A stretch of 64,000 bases of DNA from Candidatus Acinetobacter avistercoris (GTDB taxonomy: Bacteria > Pseudomonadota > Gammaproteobacteria > Pseudomonadales > Moraxellaceae), in NCBI GenBank assembly GCA_018883945.1, contig JAHLFF010000308.1, positions 1-64,000 on the forward strand. Direction: 5' to 3'. Of the stretch, positions 20,013 to 28,302 are shown in pieces. The notes under the pieces were generated by a model. The model had not been told where the DNA came from, ran no database searches, and saw nothing but the letters and a program-made list of their open reading frames with translations. Numbering within the stretch: position 1 is the stretch's first letter; the number at the start of each line of letters is the position of its first letter. The position numbers and the translations under genes were made by a program.

Positions 20013-21057
20013 TTAAACATCTAAAAGATCGGGTTCATCTTGTTTTTCTTCAGCGGCTGGCGGCGTTGCTGTTACAAGAAGTCGTTCGCGAATCATGCGA
20101 TCAAGTTCGATTGCAAGTGCAGGATTTTCTTCAAGGTGACGAATCACATTATTTTTACCTTGACCAATTTTGTTGCTTTGATAAGAATACCAAGCACCTG
20201 CTTTTTGAACCAATTCCTGAGCAACAGCTAAATCGACCAATTCACCTAGGTGGTTAACACCTTTACCATAAAGAATTTGGAAAAGTGCTTCGCGGAAAGG
20301 CGGTGCCATTTTGTTTTTCACGACTTTAACGCGTGTTTCTGAGCCGACAATTTCATCACCTTCTTTGACTTGACCAATACGACGAATATCAAGACGAATA
20401 GAGGCATAGAATTTAAGTGCGTTACCACCTGTTGTCGTTTCAGGGCTACCAAACATCACACCAATCTTCATACGAATTTGGTTAATGAAAATGACCATAC
20501 AATTTGAGCGTTTTGCATTACCCCGTAATTTTACGGAGCGCTTGACTCATCAGACGTGCTTGTAAGCCCATATGAGAATCACCTATTTCGCCTTCAATTT
20601 CGGCTTTAGGGGTTAAGGCAGCAACTGAATCGACAACGATCATGTCTACAGCGCCAGAACGTACCAGCATGTCTGCAATTTCAAGTGCTTGTTCACCATG
20701 GTCGGGTTGAGAGACCAAAAGATTATCGATATCAACACCGAGTTTACGAGCATATTGTGGGTCTAATGCATGTTCAGCATCGATAAATGCACAAGTACCA
20801 CCAGCTTTTTGACATTGCGCAATAGCTTGCAATGTCATGGTGGTTTTACCTGATGATTCTGGACCGTAAATTTCAACAATACGCCCTTTGGGTAAACCGC
20901 CGATACCTAAAGCGATATCTAGGGTTAATGAACCTGTAGATACAGCTTCAACTGCTTGAACATTATTATCGCCTAAGCGCATAATTGTGTTTTTACCAAA
21001 TTGTTTTTCAATTTGGCCTAAAGCAGCTGTGAGCGCTTTGCTTTTGTTCTCATCCAT
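20013..21057 (-). pseudogene. recA: RecA recombinase, disrupted by a one-base insertion
   Basis: The two halves of RecA lie in different frames. The N-terminal half (21057 to 20518) has the Walker A motif GPESSGKT and ends [13 protein letters not shown]. The C-terminal half continues from 20516 as [24 protein letters not shown] and runs to 20013. One extra G in the coding-strand run GGGG (CCCC at 20521-20524) turns ACG GGT AAT into ACG GGG TAA. Removing it restores a 347-residue RecA of normal length with every other block intact. The translated stub would be 179 residues, lacking loop L2. A sequencing or assembly error is the likelier cause, since no other decay is visible. No LexA box is seen upstream, as expected in Acinetobacter. 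Confidence 0.9.
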
Positions 21058-21204
21058 CTCGTAACCTCAAAAACGATGTAATGTCACTTATAACTTAAGT
21101 GGATGTCTTGAATTAAATCTCTAGTCCACGTCATTATAGTGACAGAAAAAAATGTTGTATTCTATCTTTTAAAGCATAAGCACGACATATATTGTCGCAT
21201 AGGC

Positions 21205-21645
21205 TTACTCATCATCGTATGACCATTGCTGATCAAATTGCTGCCCATTTTCTTGTCTAAATTTGCTGATGTCGCGTCGATCTTTTTTGCTCGGGCGATG
21301 TTCAGGTCGAGCAAGATTATGCAATTTTCTTTGAGCAGAAAGCAACTCACGTCGTGCGATACTCACTTCTGTTTCTTCATAGAGCAGTTGTGCAGAAGGT
21401 GCACCTCCACGAACACTCGATAAAGCTTTGACCATCACGGTTTTTTTTTCAAAACCTTGTTGTATGGTAAGTTCCATGCCAACCCGTATTTCACGCGAGA
21501 CTTTAACCCGATCATTGTTTAAGTGAACTTTACCACCTTCGATGGCTGACTTCGCGATCGAACGTGTTTTAAAAAAACGTGCTGCCCAAAGCCATTTGTC
21601 TACGCGCATGGATTCAGTGGGTTGTGGTTCAAGCTGTTTTGACAT
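21205..21645 (-). CDS. hslR: Heat shock protein 15 (S4-domain RNA-binding protein)
   Basis: Hsp15 binds free 50S subunits carrying a stalled nascent chain and helps recycle them. The 146-residue sequence has an S4 domain at about 14-75 (MRVDKWLWAARFFKTRSIAK, GGKVHLNNDRVK) and the basic C-terminal tail LARPEHRPSKKDRRDISKF seen in E. coli HslR. Its 5' end overlaps the 3' end of yrfG by 17 bases, and the pair yrfG-hslR also occurs in E. coli, so they are one translationally coupled unit. Confidence 0.92.
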   Translation of the reverse strand: MSKQLEPQPTESMRVDKWLWAARFFKTRSIAKSAIEGGKVHLNNDRVKVSREIRVGMELTIQQGFEKKTVMVKALSSVRGGAPSAQLLYEETEVSIARRELLSAQRKLHNLARPEHRPSKKDRRDISKFRQENGQQFDQQWSYDDE

Positions 21646-22348
21646 TCATTTCCTTTTGGGAGTGCTGTGTTAATTGAGACTGTTGGTTCAAAATATCGAG
21701 CAGTTCAGTCAGATTGTTGATCGCTGGATATTCGAGCTCTAAGGCATTTCTCGCTGCTTTATTGCTTGAGGGTTGTGTAATCGTGATTAAATTTTCAATA
21801 CCAAACGATGCAGCGCCTTTGAGTACTTTTGCCGTATCATCGATAAGCATTACATTTTTAGGATCGAAGGGGTGTTTGTTGTGTAAAATTTGCCAAAATT
21901 CGATAAACTCTTTGGCGTATCCAATTTCTTCACTACTCACCATAACTTCAAAATAAGGGCTAAGATTGACATTTTCAAGCTTTAACTTGAGACCAGCGCA
22001 ATCTGCATTGGTGACAATCCAGCAGCGATAGCCTTGATGTTTTAGCGCTTCTAATAACTCGAAACAACCTAGACGTGGCTGAATATTCTTTTTATAGTCA
22101 TACTGTAGCGCTAGAGTGTCTACACCGACTTTTGAGCTCCAGAAGCTTGAAGAATACCAAGCAAGGGTGTGTTTATGTTCTTCGTAGAAACAATTTAATG
22201 CGGCATGACTTTGTTCCAGTGTGCATGCGTGTGTCATTGCATGACGTTCTGGAAGTTTTTGATTCCAAATCAAATCATCATAAGCCAGATCAAGTAGGGT
22301 TCCGTCCATGTCGAACATGATGATGGGTTTATTCTCTAAATAAGACAT
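21629..22348 (-). CDS. yrfG: HAD-family hydrolase, GMP/IMP nucleotidase YrfG-like
   Basis: A 239-residue haloacid dehalogenase-fold phosphatase. The nucleophile motif is FDMDGTLLDL with Asp13 and Asp15. Motif II is WIVTNAD, and motif III/IV is MLIDDTAKVLKGAASFGI. E. coli YrfG dephosphorylates purine nucleotides (GMP, IMP), and the same neighbour, hslR, follows here. Its start is 17 bases from the divergent cysQ start, so the two promoters lie inside or close to the opposing genes. Confidence 0.85.
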   Translation of the reverse strand: MSYLENKPIIMFDMDGTLLDLAYDDLIWNQKLPERHAMTHACTLEQSHAALNCFYEEHKHTLAWYSSSFWSSKVGVDTLALQYDYKKNIQPRLGCFELLEALKHQGYRCWIVTNADCAGLKLKLENVNLSPYFEVMVSSEEIGYAKEFIEFWQILHNKHPFDPKNVMLIDDTAKVLKGAASFGIENLITITQPSSNKAARNALELEYPAINNLTELLDILNQQSQLTQHSQKEMNVKTA

Positions 22349-22365
22349 AAAATAGGTTTTTATCC

Positions 22366-23214
22366 ATGTTTATCACAACTCAGGCACCACAAGATCAAAA
22401 AATATTGAATTTAGTGCCAGTCTTGGTTGCTGCGAGTAAAATTCTCTTAGAAGAATACCAAAATTATTGCGCAGGGCGCGAGTTTAAAATTATTGAAAAG
22501 GAAGATCATTCACCCGTCACCCAGGCTGACTTAAAAGTGAATGAGTACCTCATGACTGAATTAAAGCGCCTCACACCGAATATACCTGTTCTTTCAGAGG
22601 AAAGTGATAACGTCGATCGACACGCATGGTCTGACTGTTGGATGCTGGATCCACTAGATGGAACCAAAGAATTTATTCATCAGCGAGATGAATTCACGAT
22701 TAATTTGAGTTTGATTCATAATCATCAAACTATTTTTTCAGTCATCGTTGTACCTACTGAGCAAGTGTTATACGTGGGCTATTTAACGGATCTACCCTAC
22801 AAATATTCATTTGATGAAGATTTGTGGGAGCGTTACTGTAAGTATAAGAAGTCAGAAGAAGATGCGATTCAAATTGGATTGAGTCATAGTAGTAAAAATC
22901 CTAAATATCAGCGCTATATCGACTATATCGAGCAAGATAATCCTGTGGTTAAGCGAGAAGCGGGAAGTGCATATAAATTTTGCATGATGTTAGAAGGTGA
23001 AATTGATATTTATCCTCGCTTTCATCCAACCTCCGAATGGGATACGAGTGCTGGACAAGGACTATTAGAAAGTATTGGTGGAGGCTTGCTAAGCTTGGAT
23101 GCAGTACGTTTTAGTTATAATCATCGAGACACCCTGTTAAACGAAGGTTTTATTGCATTTAGAGATAAAGATATCCAACAATTGGCTTTAGATGCGCTAT
23201 CAAATATCTCTTAA
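22366..23214 (+). CDS. cysQ: 3'(2'),5'-bisphosphate nucleotidase CysQ
   Basis: Removes the 3'-phosphate of PAP, a by-product of sulfate assimilation that inhibits exoribonucleases. This is a 282-residue member of the inositol monophosphatase superfamily. The metal-site residues are Glu78-Glu79 in VLSEES and Asp95 and Asp98 in DPLDGTKEF; a second acidic site is in HPTSEWDTSAGQ. GSAYKFCMM follows. It is divergent from yrfG, and the next gene starts 63 bases downstream in the same direction, so they may be cotranscribed. Confidence 0.92.
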   Translation: MFITTQAPQDQKILNLVPVLVAASKILLEEYQNYCAGREFKIIEKEDHSPVTQADLKVNEYLMTELKRLTPNIPVLSEESDNVDRHAWSDCWMLDPLDGTKEFIHQRDEFTINLSLIHNHQTIFSVIVVPTEQVLYVGYLTDLPYKYSFDEDLWERYCKYKKSEEDAIQIGLSHSSKNPKYQRYIDYIEQDNPVVKREAGSAYKFCMMLEGEIDIYPRFHPTSEWDTSAGQGLLESIGGGLLSLDAVRFSYNHRDTLLNEGFIAFRDKDIQQLALDALSNIS

Positions 23215-23277
23215 TCAGATGGTTAGTTTTGTCCTGCATGTTATAGTGGATATGTAAATCAAAATTAATAAAATGAT

Positions 23278-24009
23278 ATGAGTTTAAAGTTTTTACCGAA
23301 AAGTATGTTGCAGGCAGTGGATATGCTGCCTGAAGCTTCAGTTCCCGTTACCTTGTTCACACGTCATTCAATTCGAGAAATTGTTGAGGGACAAGGTCTT
23401 GCTGGCTATGATTTACAGTTAACAGAGACGGGTCGTGATTTAGCGCAGGAATGGGGTTCATACTTGATTGAAAATACAGATCGAATCATTCGACACTGTA
23501 TCTCAAGTCCTATCCAGCGTTGTGTGGATACCGCTGCACTGATGATTCAGGGTGCAGATCAAATATCAAATTATGAAAATACGCATCATATCGAAATTAT
23601 TGAACAAGGCTTACTGGTTGAGCCGGGTAGCTTTGTTTTAGATATTCATCAAGCCGGACCTTTTTTTCAGAAACAAGGTGCTTTGGGTTTTATCAATAGC
23701 TTCGTGAATAATGCATTACCAGGAATGAAGCATCCCATTCGTGGCGTGATTGATGTTCTTGAATTAATTTACAATACCCATCCCAAACAAAAAAATGGCT
23801 TAAGTCTGGCTGTGAGTCATGACACGATTTTGGCAGCGATTATTGCTGTGATCTCTGGACAAACACAAATAAATCAAGCGGATTGGCCTAAAATGATGGA
23901 AGGTTTATTTGTTTGGTTTGAAGGCGATGAATTTATGGATTCAAAATTAAAATGGATTTGGCGAGGACAATGTCATGAATTGCTGATTCGAGATTTTAAA
24001 ATGAATTAA
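23278..24009 (+). CDS. Histidine phosphatase family protein
   Basis: 243 residues with the phosphohistidine core RH at Arg29-His30 in LFTRHSIRE, a second arginine in SSPIQRCVDTA, and the C-terminal catalytic histidine in LAVSHDTILAAI. Family members dephosphorylate sugars, nucleotides or lipids; the substrate here is not predictable. No signal peptide is seen, so it is probably cytoplasmic. It follows cysQ by 63 bases on the same strand. Confidence 0.85.
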   Translation: MSLKFLPKSMLQAVDMLPEASVPVTLFTRHSIREIVEGQGLAGYDLQLTETGRDLAQEWGSYLIENTDRIIRHCISSPIQRCVDTAALMIQGADQISNYENTHHIEIIEQGLLVEPGSFVLDIHQAGPFFQKQGALGFINSFVNNALPGMKHPIRGVIDVLELIYNTHPKQKNGLSLAVSHDTILAAIIAVISGQTQINQADWPKMMEGLFVWFEGDEFMDSKLKWIWRGQCHELLIRDFKMN

Positions 24010-24117
24010 ATGTTCAATACATTTAAAGCGCTTCTATTTATGTTGTTTGCTTATCTCTAGAATTTATGATGTGTGATTGAATTAATACTGATTGATTCAC
24101 AGTGAAGCTGGTTTTTG

Positions 24118-24153
24118 AGTGGGAGAGCTTAAATTAGTGGGAGAACTCAAATT
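24118..24153. repeat. Imperfect 18-bp tandem duplication
   Basis: AGTGGGAGAGCTTAAATT (24118-24135) is followed directly by AGTGGGAGAACTCAAATT (24136-24153), with two mismatches. It lies in the noncoding gap between the histidine phosphatase gene and rpsT. Confidence 0.8.
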
Positions 24154-24161
24154 AAAGATAT

Positions 24162-24189
24162 AAAAAAAGCCCTATATAGGACTTTTTTT
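24162..24189 (-). terminator. Rho-independent terminator of rpsT
   Basis: On the minus strand, AAAGTCCTA and TAGGGCTTT pair (one wobble), with A7 and T7 flanks, about 10 bases after the rpsT stop. On the plus strand the same stem has a C-A mismatch, so it is better as an rpsT terminator. Confidence 0.8.
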
Positions 24190-24199
24190 ACAATACAAC

Positions 24200-24469
24200 T
24201 TAGTTAGCAGCTAAAGCTTTAACTTGTGCATTTAAACGGCTCTTGTGACGAGCTGCTTTATTCTTATGGATGATGCCTTTATCAGCCATACGATCGATTA
24301 TTGGTACTGCAGTTTTGTACGCTTCAGTTGCTGCCGCATAGTCGCCAGCTGCAATAGCCGCAACAGTGCGTTTAAGATATGTACGAACCATTGAACGTAA
24401 GCTAGCGTTGTGTTTACGTGCTTTAACGTTTTGACGAGCACGTTTTTTAGCTTGAGCAGAGTTTGCCAC
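24200..24469 (-). CDS. rpsT: 30S ribosomal protein S20
   Basis: An 89-residue basic protein starting [20 protein letters not shown], the canonical S20 N-terminus. It has the later segment [20 protein letters not shown] that contacts 16S rRNA helices. It binds 16S rRNA early in 30S assembly. It is monocistronic, with a terminator just downstream and about 200 bases of noncoding leader and promoter region upstream. Confidence 0.97.
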   Translation of the reverse strand: MANSAQAKKRARQNVKARKHNASLRSMVRTYLKRTVAAIAAGDYAAATEAYKTAVPIIDRMADKGIIHKNKAARHKSRLNAQVKALAAN

Positions 24470-24683
24470 TCGTGCACTCCTTGAAATAGATTGGTCTGGG
24501 CGGGCTGAAATTGCATCTAATAATCTTCACCAGAAGAATTTACACCAGCCCGTAAACAAGTGCCATATTGTGATTAATTGAGTAAGCAAAGTCAAGTCTT
24601 GACATGCTTTGACAACATTTTTGATGCAGATAAAATGCTGTTAAAGCGTTAAATTATACGAATTAAAGATGGAATGATTAAAA

Positions 24684-25358
24684 ATGAGTCAATTGATAAA
24701 AAGTGCAGTTGTGATTGGTGCAACAGGTCTGGTGGGGCGTGAGCTATTAAAACAACTGAACCAGAACCCAACTTGTGAGCGAATTGTCGCCATTGTTCGT
24801 CGTGAAGACGAACAATTAAAAAAATTCGAAAAATTCGAAAAAGTTGAACAGTTGGTCATGGATGATTTTTTATTGATCAATGATCAAGATGTAAATGGTT
24901 TCAGTCATGCATTTAGTTGTTTGGGCAGTACGATTAAAAAAGCAGGATCTAAAGCCAATTTCTATACCATCGATTTTGAAATTAATGCACACTTTGCAGA
25001 TTTATTCAGTGAAACGGATACACATTTTGTTTTGGTGAGTGCGCATGGTGCAGATGCAGGTTCCATGTTTTTCTATAATCAGGTAAAAGGCGAACTCGAA
25101 CAATATTTAAAAAAATCCAGTTTAGCTTTGATTTCTATATTACGTCCGTCTTTATTATTGGGTGAACGCAATGAATCAAGAACGCTTGAAGATGTCTCTC
25201 AGAAACTCTTTAAGCGTTTATCGCATTTGGTGCCCGATACATTTAAATATAAGCCAGTGACAGCAGAGCAGGTGGCTCATACTATGGTCGAGGTTGCGCA
25301 AACGCAGACTGAAAAATTTAAAATTTATGATAATTTGCACATTCAAAAAAGTAAATAA
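24684..25358 (+). CDS. NAD(P)-binding atypical SDR-family protein
   Basis: 224 residues with an N-terminal Rossmann motif VVIGATGLVGRELLKQL (GxxGxxG) of the atypical short-chain dehydrogenase/TIP30-like group. FSCLGSTIKKAGSK, VLVSAHGADAGSMFFYNQVKGELE and ILRPSLLLGER match the usual tyrosine-lysine-like and proline-rich blocks. The substrate is unknown. A perfect and an imperfect copy of a 9-base unit (24822-24848) encode KFE-KFE-KVE near residue 50. It is followed by the rraA-like gene after only 14 bases, so the two are probably one operon. Confidence 0.8.
   Translation: MSQLIKSAVVIGATGLVGRELLKQLNQNPTCERIVAIVRREDEQLKKFEKFEKVEQLVMDDFLLINDQDVNGFSHAFSCLGSTIKKAGSKANFYTIDFEINAHFADLFSETDTHFVLVSAHGADAGSMFFYNQVKGELEQYLKKSSLALISILRPSLLLGERNESRTLEDVSQKLFKRLSHLVPDTFKYKPVTAEQVAHTMVEVAQTQTEKFKIYDNLHIQKSK
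24822..24848 (+). repeat. In-frame 9-bp tandem repeat, three copies
   Basis: AAATTCGAA twice, then AAAGTTGAA, head to tail inside the coding sequence. They encode KFE, KFE, KVE, so the reading frame is kept. This looks like replication slippage in a tolerant surface helix. Confidence 0.75.
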
Positions 25359-25372
25359 AAGGGAATTACACC

Positions 25373-25885
25373 ATGACGACAGCTCAATTTGTAACGTGTG
25401 ACATATTGGATGATCATCCTGATCGTAACATTCAAGTGATGACACCATCTCTTGAAGGCCATTTTTTTAAAAGTTATGGTGCAATTAAAAGTTTTGCTGG
25501 TGAAGTGGTGACTGTAAAGTGTTTTGAAGATAATTCACGAGTAAAGGAATTGTTGGCAACAGACGGTACAGGAAAAGTTTTGGTGGTTGATGGTGGTGGG
25601 TCTATGCGTTGTGCCTTAATGGGCGACATGATTGTTGAGTCTGCCGTAAAAAATCATTGGAATGGTGTGATTATTTATGGCTGTGTGCGCGATGTGGATG
25701 CAATAGCTGATTTAGCACTGGGTGTGCATGCTTTAGCTTCAATTCCATTAAAGAGTAATCGTAAAGGTGCGGGCGAGGTTGACTTGGTTTTGAAGTTTGG
25801 CGGCGTAACAATCCATTCAGGTGATTTTATTTACGCAGACAATAACGGAATCATTGTGACCAAAGAAAAATTAGCAGAATTTTAA
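25373..25885 (+). CDS. rraA: RraA-family protein (ribonuclease E inhibitor / HMG aldolase fold)
   Basis: 170 residues, the normal RraA length. The core VVDGGGSMRCALMGDMIVESAVKN and GVIIYGCVRDVDAI match the family. RraA binds RNase E and dampens mRNA decay in E. coli; close homologues are 4-hydroxy-4-methyl-2-oxoglutarate aldolases. The G-D...R-D residues needed for the aldolase site (GD near GDMIVE, RD in CVRDVD) are present, so either activity is possible. Ribosome binding site AAAGGGAA precedes the ATG. It sits between the SDR-like and GST-like genes. Confidence 0.87.
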   Translation: MTTAQFVTCDILDDHPDRNIQVMTPSLEGHFFKSYGAIKSFAGEVVTVKCFEDNSRVKELLATDGTGKVLVVDGGGSMRCALMGDMIVESAVKNHWNGVIIYGCVRDVDAIADLALGVHALASIPLKSNRKGAGEVDLVLKFGGVTIHSGDFIYADNNGIIVTKEKLAEF

Positions 25886-25937
25886 GGCTTAAACTTTATC
25901 GTACGAGAACACATAAAATATAAAGGAAGAAGTGAAA

Positions 25938-26723
25938 ATGGCGAATCATCAAATCAACGTGATACAAGCGGTATTATCTGCTGTGACCGAGGGTGGTCGT
26001 GGCGTAACAGGAACACCCTTTCCGATACAGCCAGAAAAAGCATTGAAATTATATGAGTTTGAGGGTTCGCCTTTTTGTCGTCGTGTTCGAGAAGTCCTCA
26101 CGACATTAAATTTAGATTACGAGGTTTATCCGTGCCCGAAAGGCGGTACGAAATATCGTAAAGAAGTTCAAGCACTCGGTGGTAAGTTACAGTTTCCATT
26201 TTTAGTGGATGAGAATACAGGTGAGCATTTATATGAGTCACAGCAGATTATTCATTATCTTTTTAAGCATTATGGTAAAACTGGATCTACCCCAAGAAAA
26301 TACGCACATTATCCTAAGCTTCCTGCGGTTGCATTGTTCGGCACATTGATTAATGGAATCAGTGGGGTATACGTCAATAAAAAAATTATTGATCGCGCTG
26401 CTCCAGAGCAACTGTTGGAATTGTGGGGCTTTGAAGCTAGCCCATACACGCGTGTGGTTCGCGGTGTGCTTACAGAGTTAGAAATACCATTTAAGTTTCA
26501 TAACGTACCGAAAGAGCGTTGGCAAGATCAGGGGCCTGCATTATTGCGTTTAAAACCTGGGAAATATATCCCTTTATCTGGTGGTAAGCGTGAACAAGTG
26601 GTGCAAGTTATGAATCGTAAAAAACTGGACATACAAGTGCCGTATTTGATTGATCCAAATACAGGAACAAAATTATTTGAATCTAAAAAAATTGTGGATT
26701 ATCTCAATCATCAATATGGTTAA
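25938..26723 (+). CDS. Protein with two tandem glutathione S-transferase N-terminal (thioredoxin-fold) domains
   Basis: 261 residues containing two similar halves. Each starts a thioredoxin-like fold: LYEFEGSPFCRRVREVLTT, then LWGFEASPYTRVVRGVLTE. Each also has a PYLxDPNTG or PFLVDENTG cis-proline block followed by LFESKKIVDYL or LYESQQIIHYL. Only the first has the cysteine (SPFC); the second has SPYT. No helical GST C-terminal domain is present. A GTG at 25932 is possible, but the ATG at 25938 is better spaced from AAGGAAG. Function is unknown, perhaps glutathione-linked redox. Last gene of a probable three-gene operon. Confidence 0.8.
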   Translation: MANHQINVIQAVLSAVTEGGRGVTGTPFPIQPEKALKLYEFEGSPFCRRVREVLTTLNLDYEVYPCPKGGTKYRKEVQALGGKLQFPFLVDENTGEHLYESQQIIHYLFKHYGKTGSTPRKYAHYPKLPAVALFGTLINGISGVYVNKKIIDRAAPEQLLELWGFEASPYTRVVRGVLTELEIPFKFHNVPKERWQDQGPALLRLKPGKYIPLSGGKREQVVQVMNRKKLDIQVPYLIDPNTGTKLFESKKIVDYLNHQYG

Positions 26724-26759
26724 TTTGCGACGGTTAATTTGAGATGATTAATATGAGAT
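26718..26759. repeat. 14-bp tandem repeat, three copies, starting across a stop codon
   Basis: GGTTAATTTGCGAC, GGTTAATTTGAGAT and GATTAATATGAGAT follow each other without gaps. The first copy contains the TAA stop of the double-GST gene. Confidence 0.85.
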
Positions 26760-27212
26760 AAAACAGACCATACTTGTTGAGACAATGATATTAATTGATA
26801 GTCTTTACTCAATAAGGTGTTCGTTGTTAATACTTATGCGATCAAAGCCATGATTTCAGATTCAAAAAATAACTCAATCAAAGCCAACATTATGGTGGCT
26901 TTGATATTTTCTTGATGAGATTGATATACTCAGAATTAAAATATCCATACGAATTTGAGCATTTCTTTATCACCTTTGGGACGATTCTCTCTTTTAGTTT
27001 ATCTAGAGATTTCGCTTCACAAGACCAATTTTTATCTTAATAATGAAATCGATCTATAATCTCCAGCGAAATATTCTCCTATTATTCTCCTCATTTGTAG
27101 TCTGCATTGACTTTTTTATCATTTAAGCGATAGATGAGCTTGGTGGAAATATCTAAACCATGAGCAGAGGAATAGTGATTAAGCGATTCAATTTTGATTA
27201 ACTTTTTTGACC
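26724..27212. other. Intergenic region between the GST-like gene and catA
   Basis: About 490 bases between convergent genes. It holds the end of the 14-bp tandem repeat and a hairpin at 26877-26905. On the minus strand there are two short open stretches of about 40 codons (roughly 27213-27090 and 27035-26886), neither with a start or a recognisable product. They may be remnants of a decayed gene or chance. Confidence 0.5.
26877..26905 (+). terminator. Hairpin between GST-like gene and catA, possible bidirectional terminator
   Basis: Perfect 10-bp arms ATCAAAGCCA (26877-26886) and TGGCTTTGAT (26896-26905) with a 9-base loop. ATTTTCTTG follows on the plus strand. It is 150 bases past the GST-like stop, so assignment as its terminator is tentative. 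Confidence 0.45.
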
Positions 27213-28133
27213 TTATAAGCTTAGATGGCGTCGATCGACTTCTGTTGATGGTGCTTGAGGGTTATCTTTGACCAATTCGACATTAAAAGTGATCTTTTTA
27301 AATGGTTTGTCTAGACCACGACGTGAAATTTCAGCAGGATCAGTGATTTCGATTGCTGTTGTAATGAGATCCTCACGCGTTGCAAAGGCAAAGTCATCCC
27401 AAAGATATTCATCGCCTTCAATGTTAAATTGTGTCGTTAATTTACGATAATTGGGCGCTGAGATAAAATAATGAACATGCGATGGACGTTGACCGTGGCG
27501 GCCTAATTGGTTTAACAAAGCTTGTGTTGTGCCGTCAGGCGGACAGCCATAACCGACTGGCATAGTGGTTTGCGCGACATATTGACCATTTTCATCTGTA
27601 AAAATAGTACGGCGTAAATTAAAATCAGATTGTGATTTATCAAAAAATGAATAATTACCTAAACCATTGGCATGCCAAATCTCAACTTTGGCATTCTTTA
27701 ACAGATTACCTTCAGTATCGGTCACCGTACCTTCAATGAATAAGGTGTCGACTGTGTTTGATTCTGAGCCATCATCCATACGCGCAAAGCCAACAGATTC
27801 AGGAGCACCTGCAACATACAGTGGTCCTTCAATTGTACGCGATGTACCACCTGTAATACCTGCTTGAGCATCTGCTTCGTCTGCACGTAAGTCTAGATAA
27901 TGTTCTAAACCTAAACCGCCAGCCAGCAATCCTAATTCATTGGCTTGACCTGCATCGGTTAAATATTCAATACCTTTCCAAACTTCAGTTTGTGAAATAT
28001 CGAGATCTTCAATGACTTGGAAAAGTTCAGTGACCAGACGCACGACGATTTCTTGTATACGTGGATTTACACTACCTTTAGCTGTATCTAAATTGACTTT
28101 TTTTACAAGTTTTTCTATTTGTTGGCGATTCAT
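27213..28133 (-). CDS. catA: Catechol 1,2-dioxygenase (intradiol)
   Basis: Cleaves catechol between the hydroxyls to cis,cis-muconate using non-haem Fe(III). The 306-residue sequence has the N-terminal helical dimer domain and then the catalytic beta-sandwich. The iron ligands are visible: Tyr161 in GNYSFFD, Tyr195 in PVGYGCPPDG, and His219 and His221 in RPSHVHYF. It reads in the same direction as, and just after, the phenol hydroxylase genes, but a hairpin with a long U-rich tail separates them. It may therefore have its own promoter or depend on read-through. No catBC genes are in the window. Confidence 0.96.
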   Translation of the reverse strand: MNRQQIEKLVKKVNLDTAKGSVNPRIQEIVVRLVTELFQVIEDLDISQTEVWKGIEYLTDAGQANELGLLAGGLGLEHYLDLRADEADAQAGITGGTSRTIEGPLYVAGAPESVGFARMDDGSESNTVDTLFIEGTVTDTEGNLLKNAKVEIWHANGLGNYSFFDKSQSDFNLRRTIFTDENGQYVAQTTMPVGYGCPPDGTTQALLNQLGRHGQRPSHVHYFISAPNYRKLTTQFNIEGDEYLWDDFAFATREDLITTAIEITDPAEISRRGLDKPFKKITFNVELVKDNPQAPSTEVDRRHLSL

Positions 28134-28162
28134 TTTTAATCTTCCTTGTCGATTGGCTGTTT

Positions 28163-28183
28163 AAAAAATAAAAAATAAAAAAT
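28163..28183. repeat. Heptamer repeat (AAAAAAT)x3
   Basis: Three perfect copies of AAAAAAT, which on the minus strand give the U-rich tail after the mph terminator hairpin. Confidence 0.8.
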
Positions 28184-28184
28184 A

Positions 28185-28234
28185 AAAATTTAAAATTCGA
28201 ATGATTTGTTCCATGCCAGTTCAAATCATTCGAA
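28185..28234 (-). terminator. Rho-independent terminator between the phenol hydroxylase operon and catA
   Basis: Perfect 13-bp arms TTCGAATGATTTG (28196-28208) and CAAATCATTCGAA (28222-28234) enclose a 13-base loop. On the minus strand the hairpin is followed by a long U-rich stretch made partly of the heptamer repeat. It lies about 70 bases past the P5 stop. Confidence 0.75.
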
Positions 28235-28302
28235 AACGGATCGATGTCTAAGACATCAAAGATGGGAATGCTGATTAAATAAATTCAGCACGAATCCAAT
28301 TT

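Noticed and set aside
20513..20530. Programmed frameshift in recA
   Set aside because: There is no slippery heptamer, no downstream pseudoknot and no known RecA frameshifting; a simple extra base in a short G run explains the data better.
21058..21170. LexA box upstream of recA
   Set aside because: I see no CTGT-N8-ACAG site, and Acinetobacter lacks a canonical LexA; a TATAAT-like box near 21133-21138 is present but without a good -35.
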